Part shown: in pieces, positions 52,474-61,473 of the stretch | Layout of the letters: every line of letters begins with the position of its first letter | How positions within the stretch are numbered: position 1 is the first letter of the stretch | Origin: Lentzea sp. NBRC 102530 | GTDB lineage: Bacteria; Actinomycetota; Actinomycetes; Mycobacteriales; Pseudonocardiaceae | Assembly (NCBI RefSeq): GCF_030269365.1 | Contig: NZ_BSTF01000002.1 | Span: forward strand, 434,001 to 498,000 | Reading direction: 5' to 3' | Length of the DNA: 64,000 bases | Translations under genes and position numbers: made by a program | Notes under the pieces: generated by a model | Database searches by the model: none | The model's input: only the letters and a program-made list of their open reading frames with translations | What the model was told of the DNA's origin: nothing

Positions 52474-53357
52474 AGGCGGCGGTCGTGCACGCGGCCGACG
52501 TGACCGAGGGCGATGTGCTGGGGGAGGGCGGGCAGGGCAGGGTCACCGAGGTGCGCGCGCTCCGCGGCGTGCCGGTGCGCGACCTCGTGGTCAAGCGGTA
52601 CCACGACGACATCGCGATCAACCCGGCCGCGCTCAGCCGGCTCGTGGCGGTGCGCCGGTCGATGTCCGAAGCGGACGCGGCGGCGCTGGACGAAGTGGCG
52701 TGCTGGCCACACGCGGTGCTGGTCGACGGTGACCGGGCGGTCGGCGCGCTGCTGCCGCGGGTTCCGGCCGGGTTCACGTTCGGGCTGCGCATGCCGGGAG
52801 GTGGTAGCTCGGTCGTGTTGCGGGAGTTGCAGTTCCTCATCGCCGACCCGAGGTCGTTGCGACGCAGGGGGATCGAGGATCCCGACGGCGCGACGCGTCT
52901 GCGGGTGCTCGCGCACTGCACCGAGGTCGGGGCGCTGCTGCACCGGCACGGTGTGGTGCTCGGTGATCTGTCGGTGAAGAACGTGCTGTGGTGCACAGGT
53001 CCCGCTGTCTACCTCGTCGACTGCGACGGCGTACGGCTGGGTGGTGCAGATCCCGTGTCGCCGCAACCGAACTCTCCGGGCTGGGACGACCCGTTGTTCC
53101 CCGGCACGCAGAACCAGCAGTCCGATGTGTACAAAACCGCCCTCGTCGTGTTGCGCACCGCGGCGAGGAACTTCCACACCAGAGACCCGGAACTCGCGGC
53201 GGACGTGCTGGGCCGCGGGCTCCTGCCGTTGCTGCGGGCCTCGCTGCACGCCGAGCCGGGCAGCAGGCCGCCGCTGCGGGCCTGGCGAGAACCGTTGCTG
53301 CGGCGGGCGGACGAACTCAGCACATCCACCACACCGGAAGGGGTGACCGGCCGATGA
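52470..53357 (+). CDS. TerY-P type protein kinase 1
   Basis: A 295-residue kinase-fold protein. GEGGQG (residues 18-23) is the nucleotide loop and Lys42 in VVKRY the phosphate anchor. LGDLSVKN is the catalytic loop with HRD changed to LGD, and VDCDGV replaces DFG. Key Asp, Lys and Asn residues remain, so activity is plausible. No membrane segment. Overlaps both vWA neighbours (GTGA and ATGA). Confidence 0.85.
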   Translation: MKAAVVHAADVTEGDVLGEGGQGRVTEVRALRGVPVRDLVVKRYHDDIAINPAALSRLVAVRRSMSEADAAALDEVACWPHAVLVDGDRAVGALLPRVPAGFTFGLRMPGGGSSVVLRELQFLIADPRSLRRRGIEDPDGATRLRVLAHCTEVGALLHRHGVVLGDLSVKNVLWCTGPAVYLVDCDGVRLGGADPVSPQPNSPGWDDPLFPGTQNQQSDVYKTALVVLRTAARNFHTRDPELAADVLGRGLLPLLRASLHAEPGSRPPLRAWREPLLRRADELSTSTTPEGVTGR

Positions 53358-54094
53358 GTGAGGACAAGGCCAAGCTGCTGCCGTTCTACCTGGTCATCGA
53401 CGTCTCGTACTCGATGGACGGCGAGAACATCCTGGCAGCCAATGACATCATGCCCTCGCTGCTCGAGGCGCTCGCACAGAACCCGATCCTGAGCGACAAG
53501 GTGAGGTTCTGCCTCATCGACTTCTCCGACGACGCGCAGGTCCTGCTGCCGTTGTGCGACATCCTCGATCCCGCGATGACGGTGACCGGCCTCGCGGTGC
53601 GGGGCGGCACGTCGTACGCGGCCGCGTTCCGGGTGCTGCGCAAGACGATCGAGAACGACGTCGCCCAGCTCAAGGGCGACCACTACAGCGTGCACCGGCC
53701 GGCCGTGTTCTTCCTGAGCGACGGCGAGACGACCGACGAGGACCACGAGTGGCGCGCGGCGTTCCGCGACCTCACAGAGTACGACCGGCAGACCGGCACC
53801 GGGTTCGCGATGTACCCGAACTTCATCCCGTTCGGTGTGGCGCAGGCGGACCCGTCGGCGCTGCAGCAGCTGATCCACCCGTCGACCGGCAGCAAGCAGA
53901 TGCGCATGTTCATGATGGACAAGGGCAACTCGCCGGCCGAGGCGATCAGGGCGATGGCCGAGATCCTGGTCTCCAGCGTGGTGAACTCGGGCAACGTCAT
54001 GGCGGGAGGCTCGTCCGGCATCGTGCTGCCGGACACCACCCAGCTCCCGGCGGGCATCAGCTCCTACGGCGCCGACGACGACGATTTCCTGTGA
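53354..54094 (+). CDS. TerY-like von Willebrand factor A protein 2
   Basis: A 246-residue vWA domain similar to the one at 51784. FYLVIDVSYSM (Asp16, Ser18, Ser20), RGGTSYAAAF and FLSDGETTD make a full metal site. It differs from the first in a longer C-terminal insertion around GSKQMRMFMMDKGN and in an acidic DDDDFL end. ATG 53354 overlaps the kinase stop. Confidence 0.88.
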   Translation: MSEDKAKLLPFYLVIDVSYSMDGENILAANDIMPSLLEALAQNPILSDKVRFCLIDFSDDAQVLLPLCDILDPAMTVTGLAVRGGTSYAAAFRVLRKTIENDVAQLKGDHYSVHRPAVFFLSDGETTDEDHEWRAAFRDLTEYDRQTGTGFAMYPNFIPFGVAQADPSALQQLIHPSTGSKQMRMFMMDKGNSPAEAIRAMAEILVSSVVNSGNVMAGGSSGIVLPDTTQLPAGISSYGADDDDFL

Positions 54095-54126
54095 CCGGAC
54101 GGACAACGCGCGACGAGGAGACACCG

Positions 54127-55089
54127 ATGTCCCGTGGCAAGCACGCGGCAGGCACCGAACTCGGCGAGGAGCCGGTGACCTGGGAGGAGGGCGCGCGGCC
54201 GTGCGCCGTCGGCGATCCCGGTAGGGCGGCGAGCACCGTGCTGACCGAACGGGACAGCAGGTTCCTGTTCCGCAACGACTTCCTGGTCGACGGCGCCCGG
54301 CTGCCCCGAGCGGACGCCCCGGTGGCCGACCTGCGCGCCGCGTGCGTGCGGGGCCTGAAGAACCGCTACTACGGCAAGGTGTGCCAGGACGACTACGGGT
54401 TCCTGGTCACGAAGGACGAGCAGTGGCTCGTGATCGCGGTGGCCGACGGCGTGGCGCAGGGCTCTCACTCACACGTCGCCGCTGGGATCGTCGCCCGTGG
54501 AGGCTGCGAGACGCTCGCGAAGGCGCTGGCCGACGAGCACCCTTCGCGGATCGACTGGACGAGGTTGCTGCACCGGCTCGCCGACGACGTCGTCCGTCAC
54601 GGGCAGCAGCACCTCGGCCTCAGAGACCGCGTCGACGTCTCGGGTACCCTGGCGACCACGGCGTTGTTCGCGATCGTCGGGCTGCAACCGGACGAGGACG
54701 GGTTCCTGCCGGCGTTCGTGCTGCCGTTCGGTGATTCGTCGGCGTGGCTGTTGCGGCCGCGCGACGGCCGGAAGTGGATCCCGTTGCAGGCGGTGAAGAA
54801 CGAGGGCAACGTGATCGCCACGTCCGCCACCGACGCGATTCCGCTGGTACCGCACGAACTCCCACCGGCTCTGGAGACGAGTCTCGCACCCGGAGAGGCG
54901 CTCGTGCTGATGACCGACGGCGTAGGTGACCCGCTCGGCACGGGTGACGGAGAGGTCGGCCGGTTCCTCGCCGACGCCTGGAGCTCACCGCCCGAAGCGC
55001 TCACGTTCGCGTCGCAGGCGAACTTCGCGCGGCGCAGCTTCGACGACGACCGCACCGTCGTGGCGGTGTGGCCGGTGCCCCGGCCGTGA
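54127..55089 (+). CDS. PP2C-family Ser/Thr phosphatase
   Basis: A 320-residue PP2C phosphatase. QDDYGFL (Asp88/Asp89), AVADGVAQGSHSH (Asp107, Gly108), LPFGDSSAWLL, LMTDGVGDPLG and FDDDRTVVAVW supply the metal-binding aspartates. About 75 residues precede the domain and are unmatched. ATG 54127 with GAGGAG is chosen; GTG 54091 is an alternative overlapping the vWA stop. It would reverse the work of the two kinases. Confidence 0.88.
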   Translation: MSRGKHAAGTELGEEPVTWEEGARPCAVGDPGRAASTVLTERDSRFLFRNDFLVDGARLPRADAPVADLRAACVRGLKNRYYGKVCQDDYGFLVTKDEQWLVIAVADGVAQGSHSHVAAGIVARGGCETLAKALADEHPSRIDWTRLLHRLADDVVRHGQQHLGLRDRVDVSGTLATTALFAIVGLQPDEDGFLPAFVLPFGDSSAWLLRPRDGRKWIPLQAVKNEGNVIATSATDAIPLVPHELPPALETSLAPGEALVLMTDGVGDPLGTGDGEVGRFLADAWSSPPEALTFASQANFARRSFDDDRTVVAVWPVPRP

Positions 55090-56054
55090 CCGACGAGGTG
55101 GACCTCGCGGAGCTGGGCGAGGTCGGCCGGCAGATCGGCAAGGGCGGCCAGGCGATCGTGTACCTCGCGCCCGGCCTCACCCTGCCCGACGTGTCAGGAC
55201 CGCTGGTCTACAAGGCATACCTGGGTCAGCAGTCGGCACCGCACGGCCTGCGCGCGATCGTCCGCGTGCGCAGCGCGATGGACACCCGCGACCGGCAACG
55301 CCTCGACACCGTCGCGGCCTGGCCGGTCCGGGTGGTGCGGTGCGAGGGACGCGTGGTCGGGGTGCTGATGCCGTTGATCCCGGACTCCTTCTTCCAGGAG
55401 CGGTTCCTGCCCACCGGTCGGCCCAGCCGCGATCCACGTGAGGCGCAGAACCTGTTCGTGGCGCCGGAACTGGCGGTGCGCCTGGGCATGCCGTCGTTGA
55501 CCGGGGCGGACCGGATGGCGGTGTGCCGGGATTTGGCAGGGGCGTTGTCGTTCCTGCACGACAAAGGAATCGTCTATGGCGATGTGAACGCCAAGAACGA
55601 GCTCTTTCGGCTTGCCCCGGAGCCGACGGTGATGCTGGTGGACTGTGATGCGGTGAGGATTCGGGGGAGTGCCGCGGTTGTGCGGCAGTTGAGCGCGCCG
55701 GACTGGGATCCGCCGGAGGGCGCGGTCCTCACCCAGGCCACCGATGTGTACAAGCTGGCGTTGTTCGTGCTTCGGGTGCTCACGCCGGGTCCGCAGGCCT
55801 CCACGGCGCGGGATCCGGAACGGGTGCGGCGGATGCTCGACGGTGCCGGGTGGGACCTGCTGGCGCGGTCGTTGTCAGTGCGGGCCAAGGACCGTCCGCC
55901 GGCTTCGGCCTGGTACGCCTACCTGGCTCGGCGAACGCCTCGGCGTGGTTCCACGGCGGTCGATGTGGCGCGGGTGGCGGAGCCGCGGGCGCCGATGGTG
56001 ACGAGCGGGTGGCGGCGGGATCCGGCTACCGGCAGATGGGTGCCGGCGACGTGA
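55086..56054 (+). CDS. TerY-P type protein kinase 2
   Basis: A 322-residue kinase-fold protein. GKGGQA (residues 18-23), Lys43 in LVYKAY, YGDVNAKNELF (HRD changed to YGD) and VDCDAVR (DFG changed to DCD) mirror kinase 1. C-terminal Arg-rich tail with GWRRDPATGRWVP, a short motif often seen at the ends of actinobacterial proteins. GTG 55086 overlaps the PP2C stop. Last gene of the plus-strand operon; 10 bp separate it from the convergent protease gene. Confidence 0.85.
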   Translation: MTDEVDLAELGEVGRQIGKGGQAIVYLAPGLTLPDVSGPLVYKAYLGQQSAPHGLRAIVRVRSAMDTRDRQRLDTVAAWPVRVVRCEGRVVGVLMPLIPDSFFQERFLPTGRPSRDPREAQNLFVAPELAVRLGMPSLTGADRMAVCRDLAGALSFLHDKGIVYGDVNAKNELFRLAPEPTVMLVDCDAVRIRGSAAVVRQLSAPDWDPPEGAVLTQATDVYKLALFVLRVLTPGPQASTARDPERVRRMLDGAGWDLLARSLSVRAKDRPPASAWYAYLARRTPRRGSTAVDVARVAEPRAPMVTSGWRRDPATGRWVPAT

Positions 56055-56064
56055 GCCGCGTGGG

Positions 56065-57117
56065 TCAGGGGGCGTTCTTGGGTCGTGTGCGGGTCCACAC
56101 CATGCGGCCGCCCTGCTGTTCCCAGCACGTTCGCAGGTCGTCGATGTCGATCATGACGCCGGGTTTCCAGGTGGGGTCGTTGGCGATGAAGCCGACGAGC
56201 TTGCCTTCGAACTTGACGGTTCCGGTGATGTAGAGGCTGTGGCGATGCGGATGGGGGTGCGCTTCACTGGCGGAGCGCAGCCGCTCGGGGAGCTTGTCGT
56301 AGCGCTCGATCATCTCGTGGGCGTCGACGTCGACCGCGACGCCGTATCCCTTGTCCACAAGTGCCGCCACGTCCTCGACGCCCATGTCGTCCAGCTTGTA
56401 GGCGTCGAGACCGAGCGACTTCAGCAATGCGATCTGCTGGTCGCGGGTGGTGCCACCCCACTGCGCCTTGTCCTCGCCGTCCGTCTTGCACAGGCCTTGG
56501 TCGATGGCCGATTGCACGTGCTCGTCCGGCGTCCTCTCCACGCCCTGCAGCGCCGCCATCTCCCGCGTGTTCTCGAGTCCGCAGGTGTTCTTGGGTCCCA
56601 CGTGGTTGTGGTCCTGCCGGTTCCACACCTTGACCGCCTCCAGTGGACGGCCTCCGATCTGAACGTCCGGGTAGTCGTTCAACGCCCCGATGCGCTTCTC
56701 GGCGATGATCCGCTTGGTGTAGTCGCGTGCGGTCACGTCGGCAGGGGCCAGGCCGATCTTCTGGAGGAGCCGGAATGCGCCGTCGTCCTGGGAACCGGAG
56801 GACCCTGACGAGTCGTCGACGAAGGCGGTCATCGCGTGGTCCTTGGGCGCGAGACGGGCGTCCGAGGACCGCTTCAGCGGCTCGTAGTCGAGTTTACTCG
56901 ACACGTCCGGTGCCGCGGGCCGTTCGGCGGGCGGCTGGGCGAGGTCGTGCTGGCGGGCGCCGGACAGACCCAGGTGACCGAGCCGGCGTTCGAGCTTGTT
57001 GTGTTCCGGAGCGAGCTCGTGGTTCGGGGCTGTTTCGGGTTTGGTCTTCGGCTCCACCTCGAAGGCCGGTCTGAACTCAGGCGTCTCGTGGCCGCCGCCG
57101 AACCTCTCCACGGTCAT
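56065..57117 (-). CDS. Papain/C39-like cysteine protease-fold protein, possible toxin
   Basis: A 350-residue protein. The first ~110 residues are polar, Pro- and Glu-rich and probably disordered. The C-terminal part has the papain-like triad: Cys179 in GPKNTCGLENT, His293 in HRHSLYITG and Asn313/Asp314 in IANDPTW. Related domains occur in C39 peptidases and in polymorphic toxins. No signal peptide. ATG 57117 overlaps the HerA-like stop (ATGA). It could be an effector cut loose by, or acting on, the neighbouring machinery, but this is an inference. Confidence 0.7.
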   Translation of the reverse strand: MTVERFGGGHETPEFRPAFEVEPKTKPETAPNHELAPEHNKLERRLGHLGLSGARQHDLAQPPAERPAAPDVSSKLDYEPLKRSSDARLAPKDHAMTAFVDDSSGSSGSQDDGAFRLLQKIGLAPADVTARDYTKRIIAEKRIGALNDYPDVQIGGRPLEAVKVWNRQDHNHVGPKNTCGLENTREMAALQGVERTPDEHVQSAIDQGLCKTDGEDKAQWGGTTRDQQIALLKSLGLDAYKLDDMGVEDVAALVDKGYGVAVDVDAHEMIERYDKLPERLRSASEAHPHPHRHSLYITGTVKFEGKLVGFIANDPTWKPGVMIDIDDLRTCWEQQGGRMVWTRTRPKNAP

Positions 57118-59858
57118 ACCTCCCACAGCGGTTTGAGCAGGAACGCGGGCCAGCTGGAGTCAAGTCCTGTCTGGTCCAGGGCACGGGTCAGGCGGAACGC
57201 GGGTGCTCCCTCTGCGAGGGACGACGTGAGGTCGTCGATGACCGGTGGCTCACCGCCCAGCACGGCGCGAGTGGGCACCCCGTCGCGGTCGGCGAGATCG
57301 GCGACGGCCGAGAGCTGCTCGGCCCAGGTGGTTCCGGGCACGTCGAGGCCCGCCTTCCGCCACGCGGCGGTGCGCGGGTGGGGAACGGCCGGGTCGTCGC
57401 CGGGACCGGGTCCGGCCAGCAGGGCGGTGACGATGCGGGCCCAGCGGAACTGGCCGACGCGCCACCGCGGTTCCGGCCTGCCGACGACAGCGCCGGAACC
57501 AGCTTGGTCCCGCATCACCTGCCCGACCTGCCGGGCCAGGTCACTCGGGGCGTACCAGCGCAGGACGTGCACGCTGCGGCGCGCGGTCGAGGCGTCGGCG
57601 GCCGCGGCGATCGCGCAGTCGAGGATCGGTGGCGGTTCGGCGTGCAGGCGGGCGCGGAACGCCGGGGACAGCGCGCCGAGTTGCTCGCCGCAGAGGTGGG
57701 CGATGGTCGTGATCTCCGCCCACAAAGAGATCGCCGGGCCTTCGGGCAGGTGTTCGGCGCGCACGATGCGGTCCAGGGGGCAGGCGCACCGAGATGGGCA
57801 TGCCGGGCCGCGCGGCGAGACCGGAGGTGTTGTGATCACGGGAGAGCGGGACTCGCGGGCGCGTCCCGCCGCGTCGACGGCCACCAGGACCGGTCGGTCC
57901 ATGCCGTCGGCGTGGGCCGCGGCGACGCCGGGGGAGAGGCTGACGACGTGCTGCGACTGGTCGTCGTCGAGGTTCATGGTGGCGCCCACGAAGTCGCGGT
58001 CGTCCTGGGCGGGCAGGCGGTGCACCAGTTTGACGGCGCTGTTCTTCACCACGTCCGGGAGGAGTTTGGCCGGGATCTGCTCGGCCACGACGATGCCCTC
58101 GCCGTACGCGCGGACCTCGGCGAAGAGGTTCGCGAACAGCGTGACGGCCTGAGCTGCGGCGGTGCCCGGTTCCACGTGCCGCAGCAGGCGGTGAGCTTCC
58201 TCCACGACGGTCACGTGCGCCAGGCCCGGACGCACGAGGCCGTGTTTCTCGCGCAGGCGCAGCCATTCGAACATCCGCAGCATCACGCAGCCGATGAAGA
58301 ACGCCTTGTCGTTGTCGTCGCCCAGGTCCTCGATCTCGAAGATGGTGTTGCGGGTCAGCAGGCGGTCGAGGTCGAGGCGGTGGCCGCCCTCGAAGAAACG
58401 GCCGGGGGTGCCCGTGCTGAGGCTGCCGATCCGCACGCTCACGAAGCCCCGCATGTTGCGCTCGCTCTCCGGGCCGTAGCCGATGTCGTCGACGGCGGCG
58501 AGCGCGTGGCGTTGCAGGTCGCTGAGCGTTGGCCAACGGGGGAGCACGCGCGGCGCCGCGACCAGGGACTCGCCGAGGGGCAGGTTCCAGCCGAGAGACG
58601 TGTAGCAGCTCGTCAGGGCGCGGGCGAGGATCTGGGGGAACGGTTCCTGCGCGTCGAACGAGGCGGTGAACAGGGCCCGCACCATGTCCACGTGCGTCTG
58701 CAACGGGAAGTGGACGCGCCGGCCCGCCACGACGGTCGAGCTGGGTTCCAGCGGGTTGAGGGAGGCGGGGACGGCACCGGGCGTGCCGGGTCGGATCACC
58801 AAGACCTCGGCGGGGGCGATCCGGCCGGCGATCGCCGCGTACTCGGCCTTGGCGGGCTCGACCACGAGCCACGGGATCTTCCTGCCGGACAACGCTTCCA
58901 GCAAGGTGCGCACAGTCTGTGACTTGCCCGCACCGGTGGCGCCGGTGACGAAGACGTGCCGGTTCACGCTGTCGGCCGACACGCCGAACGGCAGCGACGG
59001 CGTGTCCGTTCCGTCGAGCACGCGGCCGAGCACCAGGTCGCCGGACGTCTCGGGGGTGCGGTCGAACGCCGGGGTGGTGGTGACCCGGATGCCCGGCAGT
59101 TCGCGCAGCGGTGGCCGCAGCAGCGCCGTCACGGCGGGCGTCGCCGCATCGCACGCGACGCCCCAGTCCAGGCCCGACCTGGGGCCCGTGGACCGCACCC
59201 GCACCGGGCCGTCGACGCCGCTGACCATCGCGGCGAGCGCGCCGGCCACGCCCTCGTCCTGCCCGGCGGTCCACACCCGCAGCCGCCACGCGCCGAGCGC
59301 GAACGCCTGGTCGAGGTGTTTGAGCTCGGCCTCGGCCCGCGCCAGGCGGAGGCGTTCCGAACCCCGTCCCGAACGCCGCCGTTCCAGGTCGTCGATCAGG
59401 TCGGACAGGTCGGTGACCCGGGATTCCACGGAGGACACCGGGCACGGTTCGGCGACGACGAACAACGCGGCCGGACGGTCCGGCACCAACTCGAACACGT
59501 CGTCGAGCACGGGAGGCGGTTCGTCGGGTTCCTCCCGCAGGCCGTCCAGGGCGAGTTCGGCGGGACGCCAGTGCGGCAGCCGGCCGACCGCGCGGGCGAG
59601 CTGGTCCGGGCGCAGCGCGGATCCCTTCGCGCCGGGCGGGAACGGCACCGCGGTGTCGGTCGCGACCCCGCCCACCAGCAGCGCGAACCGGCCGTGCGGA
59701 CGGGTGCGGATCCAGCAGCACGCGACGGTGCGCCCAGCGGCGTGTGCGAGGGCGAGTTGGGGCAGCAACCGGGCGCGCAGTTCGGTCAGGTCTTCCAGGC
59801 GTGGCAAGGAAAGCACCTGGTGCGTCAGCAGCGTCGTCTCGGCGGGAGGCATGGTCAC
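57114..59858 (-). CDS. HerA/FtsK-like P-loop ATPase
   Basis: A 914-residue HerA-type ATPase. Walker A reads VTGATGAGKSQTVR (near residue 305) and Walker B VTVVEEAHRLL (near residue 550). ALSGRKIPWLVVEPAKAEY and IVVAEQIPAKLLPDVVKNS are also typical of DUF87/HerA proteins found in defence and DNA-processing systems. The first ~280 residues and the last ~250 are unmatched. GTG 59858 overlaps the upstream stop (GTGA); ATG 59852 is an alternative. The frame continuing to 60386 is a shadow. Confidence 0.85.
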   Translation of the reverse strand: MTMPPAETTLLTHQVLSLPRLEDLTELRARLLPQLALAHAAGRTVACCWIRTRPHGRFALLVGGVATDTAVPFPPGAKGSALRPDQLARAVGRLPHWRPAELALDGLREEPDEPPPVLDDVFELVPDRPAALFVVAEPCPVSSVESRVTDLSDLIDDLERRRSGRGSERLRLARAEAELKHLDQAFALGAWRLRVWTAGQDEGVAGALAAMVSGVDGPVRVRSTGPRSGLDWGVACDAATPAVTALLRPPLRELPGIRVTTTPAFDRTPETSGDLVLGRVLDGTDTPSLPFGVSADSVNRHVFVTGATGAGKSQTVRTLLEALSGRKIPWLVVEPAKAEYAAIAGRIAPAEVLVIRPGTPGAVPASLNPLEPSSTVVAGRRVHFPLQTHVDMVRALFTASFDAQEPFPQILARALTSCYTSLGWNLPLGESLVAAPRVLPRWPTLSDLQRHALAAVDDIGYGPESERNMRGFVSVRIGSLSTGTPGRFFEGGHRLDLDRLLTRNTIFEIEDLGDDNDKAFFIGCVMLRMFEWLRLREKHGLVRPGLAHVTVVEEAHRLLRHVEPGTAAAQAVTLFANLFAEVRAYGEGIVVAEQIPAKLLPDVVKNSAVKLVHRLPAQDDRDFVGATMNLDDDQSQHVVSLSPGVAAAHADGMDRPVLVAVDAAGRARESRSPVITTPPVSPRGPACPSRCACPLDRIVRAEHLPEGPAISLWAEITTIAHLCGEQLGALSPAFRARLHAEPPPILDCAIAAAADASTARRSVHVLRWYAPSDLARQVGQVMRDQAGSGAVVGRPEPRWRVGQFRWARIVTALLAGPGPGDDPAVPHPRTAAWRKAGLDVPGTTWAEQLSAVADLADRDGVPTRAVLGGEPPVIDDLTSSLAEGAPAFRLTRALDQTGLDSSWPAFLLKPLWEV

Positions 59859-61381
59859 GGTCCCAGTGGTGTCGGTGACGTGCGGCCGGACCGGGCGATC
59901 GCCGGGTCGCAGAACGTGATCATCGCGGTGCGGCCGTTGCGGTACAGCGCGACACCGTCGTCGAGGCGCTGGAACGTCTCCGGCGGCACCACGTGCTCGT
60001 GCACGCGTCCCCAGCTCGTCTGGCTGGTGACGCCCGTCGAACCACCGGTCCCGTGCGTCGTGCTGGTGCTGGTGCTCAACGAGGTCGACACGGACTTGCC
60101 GAAGTTGCGGCCGAAGTTGAGCGCGCCGGTGAGCGTCCCGCTGCTGCTGGACCCGGAACTCCGGCTGGTGCTGGTGCTGACCCCGACGGTCTTGGCCTGG
60201 GACTCGTTCCACTGCTCGGTCTCGTTCTCCGACAACGAGAAACCGTTGACCACGAAGGTGAACTCCTTGCCGAACTGGTTGGCGGCGAACTCCGCGTCCT
60301 GCCGGTTCGGCAGTCTCGCCCACAGCGCGGCGTCGGCGCCGCCGTGCCCGACGACGGTCTGCGCCTCCTGGGTCACCCTGCCCCACAGAAGGACCAGCTG
60401 TTTGCCTGGACGTTGCGAGGTGCTCATGAGCGCGTCGAGCACCTCGGGGGCGAGTGCCTCGGCACCCGCCACGACGAGCAGGTCCGGCAGCTTGTACGGG
60501 GCCGCGAACGCGAGCATCGACGTGCGGGCCAGCAACTCCCGCGCGAGTTCCGCGTCCTGCGTGCTGCCGCCGCGCTCGGCCTCGTAGGTGCGGACGCGGA
60601 ACGGGCCGCCGCCGGACGTCCTGGCCGCGCGGGCGGGATCACGGGCGTAGGCGAGCAACCCGGCCAGGTCGCCGTGCAGGTCGTTCAGCCGGGCGGCCAC
60701 GTGCTGGCTGCCGCTCACGACGTCGGCGCGGTAGTCGCGCAGGTCGCTGTCCTCGCGCCGGCTGAACGAGGTGGTGATCGTCCGCGGCGGGTGCCCGAGC
60801 AGCAACGCGATCGCGTCGCGCAGCCGGACCAGGTCGTTGGAAACGTCGAGGAGTTGTTGCACACGGCCGAGTTCCTGCCTGGCCCGCAACGCGTCGTTGC
60901 GCCCCTGTCCGCCCGCGGCCGGTCGCAGCACGTCCGTCACGAGCGCCGCGAGCTCGTCCGGCGTGCGCTTGCCGAAGACGTCCACTGTGGAGCCCCGGGC
61001 GGACAGCACGTCGGACCGGACGGCAGGAACGCCGGGCGCGCGCCGCACCGGGTCGAACAGGTCCATCTGGGTGAGGTTGACCAGGCGCACCCGGCCGGGG
61101 AACGACATCGAGAACGTGACCAACAGGCTTGACCACAACGCCGCCGTGCCACCGAACACCGGCAGCAGGGGCACGTCGTCCCACACCATCACCGGGTACC
61201 ACGCGGGTTGGGTGTGGTGCAAGGTGATGATCCGCTGCTGGTCGTCCTCGACCTGCTTGCGCCACAGGGCGTTGGCCTGCGCCGGGTCGATGCCGGAGGC
61301 GGGTGGCGGTCGGTCGAAGTACGGGCTGACCGGCATCGGACCGTGGGCCACCGCCTGCCAGCCGAGCACGAGCCCGCTCAC
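59855..61381 (-). CDS. HerA-associated protein with Ser/Thr-rich region
   Basis: A 508-residue protein of unknown family. The N-terminal part (YFDRPPP, then VFGGTAALWSSLLVTFSMSF) is alpha/beta-like. A long helical middle (RQELGRVQQLLDVSNDLVRL) follows. About residues 410-470 are rich in Ser, Thr and Gly (STSTSRSSGSSSSG). It heads the unit with the HerA-like ATPase and the protease-like gene. GTG 61381 has GGAGG 6 bp upstream; a second GTG precedes it. Confidence 0.7.
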   Translation of the reverse strand: MSGLVLGWQAVAHGPMPVSPYFDRPPPASGIDPAQANALWRKQVEDDQQRIITLHHTQPAWYPVMVWDDVPLLPVFGGTAALWSSLLVTFSMSFPGRVRLVNLTQMDLFDPVRRAPGVPAVRSDVLSARGSTVDVFGKRTPDELAALVTDVLRPAAGGQGRNDALRARQELGRVQQLLDVSNDLVRLRDAIALLLGHPPRTITTSFSRREDSDLRDYRADVVSGSQHVAARLNDLHGDLAGLLAYARDPARAARTSGGGPFRVRTYEAERGGSTQDAELARELLARTSMLAFAAPYKLPDLLVVAGAEALAPEVLDALMSTSQRPGKQLVLLWGRVTQEAQTVVGHGGADAALWARLPNRQDAEFAANQFGKEFTFVVNGFSLSENETEQWNESQAKTVGVSTSTSRSSGSSSSGTLTGALNFGRNFGKSVSTSLSTSTSTTHGTGGSTGVTSQTSWGRVHEHVVPPETFQRLDDGVALYRNGRTAMITFCDPAIARSGRTSPTPLGP

Positions 61382-61473
61382 CACGCACCTCCGGAAGTCG
61401 TTGTGCCGGAACCTCTTCCGCAACCGGCGGGTCGGGGCCTATCGTCGGCGGCACCCGGTGCGAGGAGGTCGCG

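Noticed and set aside
52988..54124. Long frames on both strands across the kinase/vWA genes
   Set aside because: They are shadows; the vWA metal site and kinase motifs are in the frames reported, joined by ATGA/GTGA overlaps.
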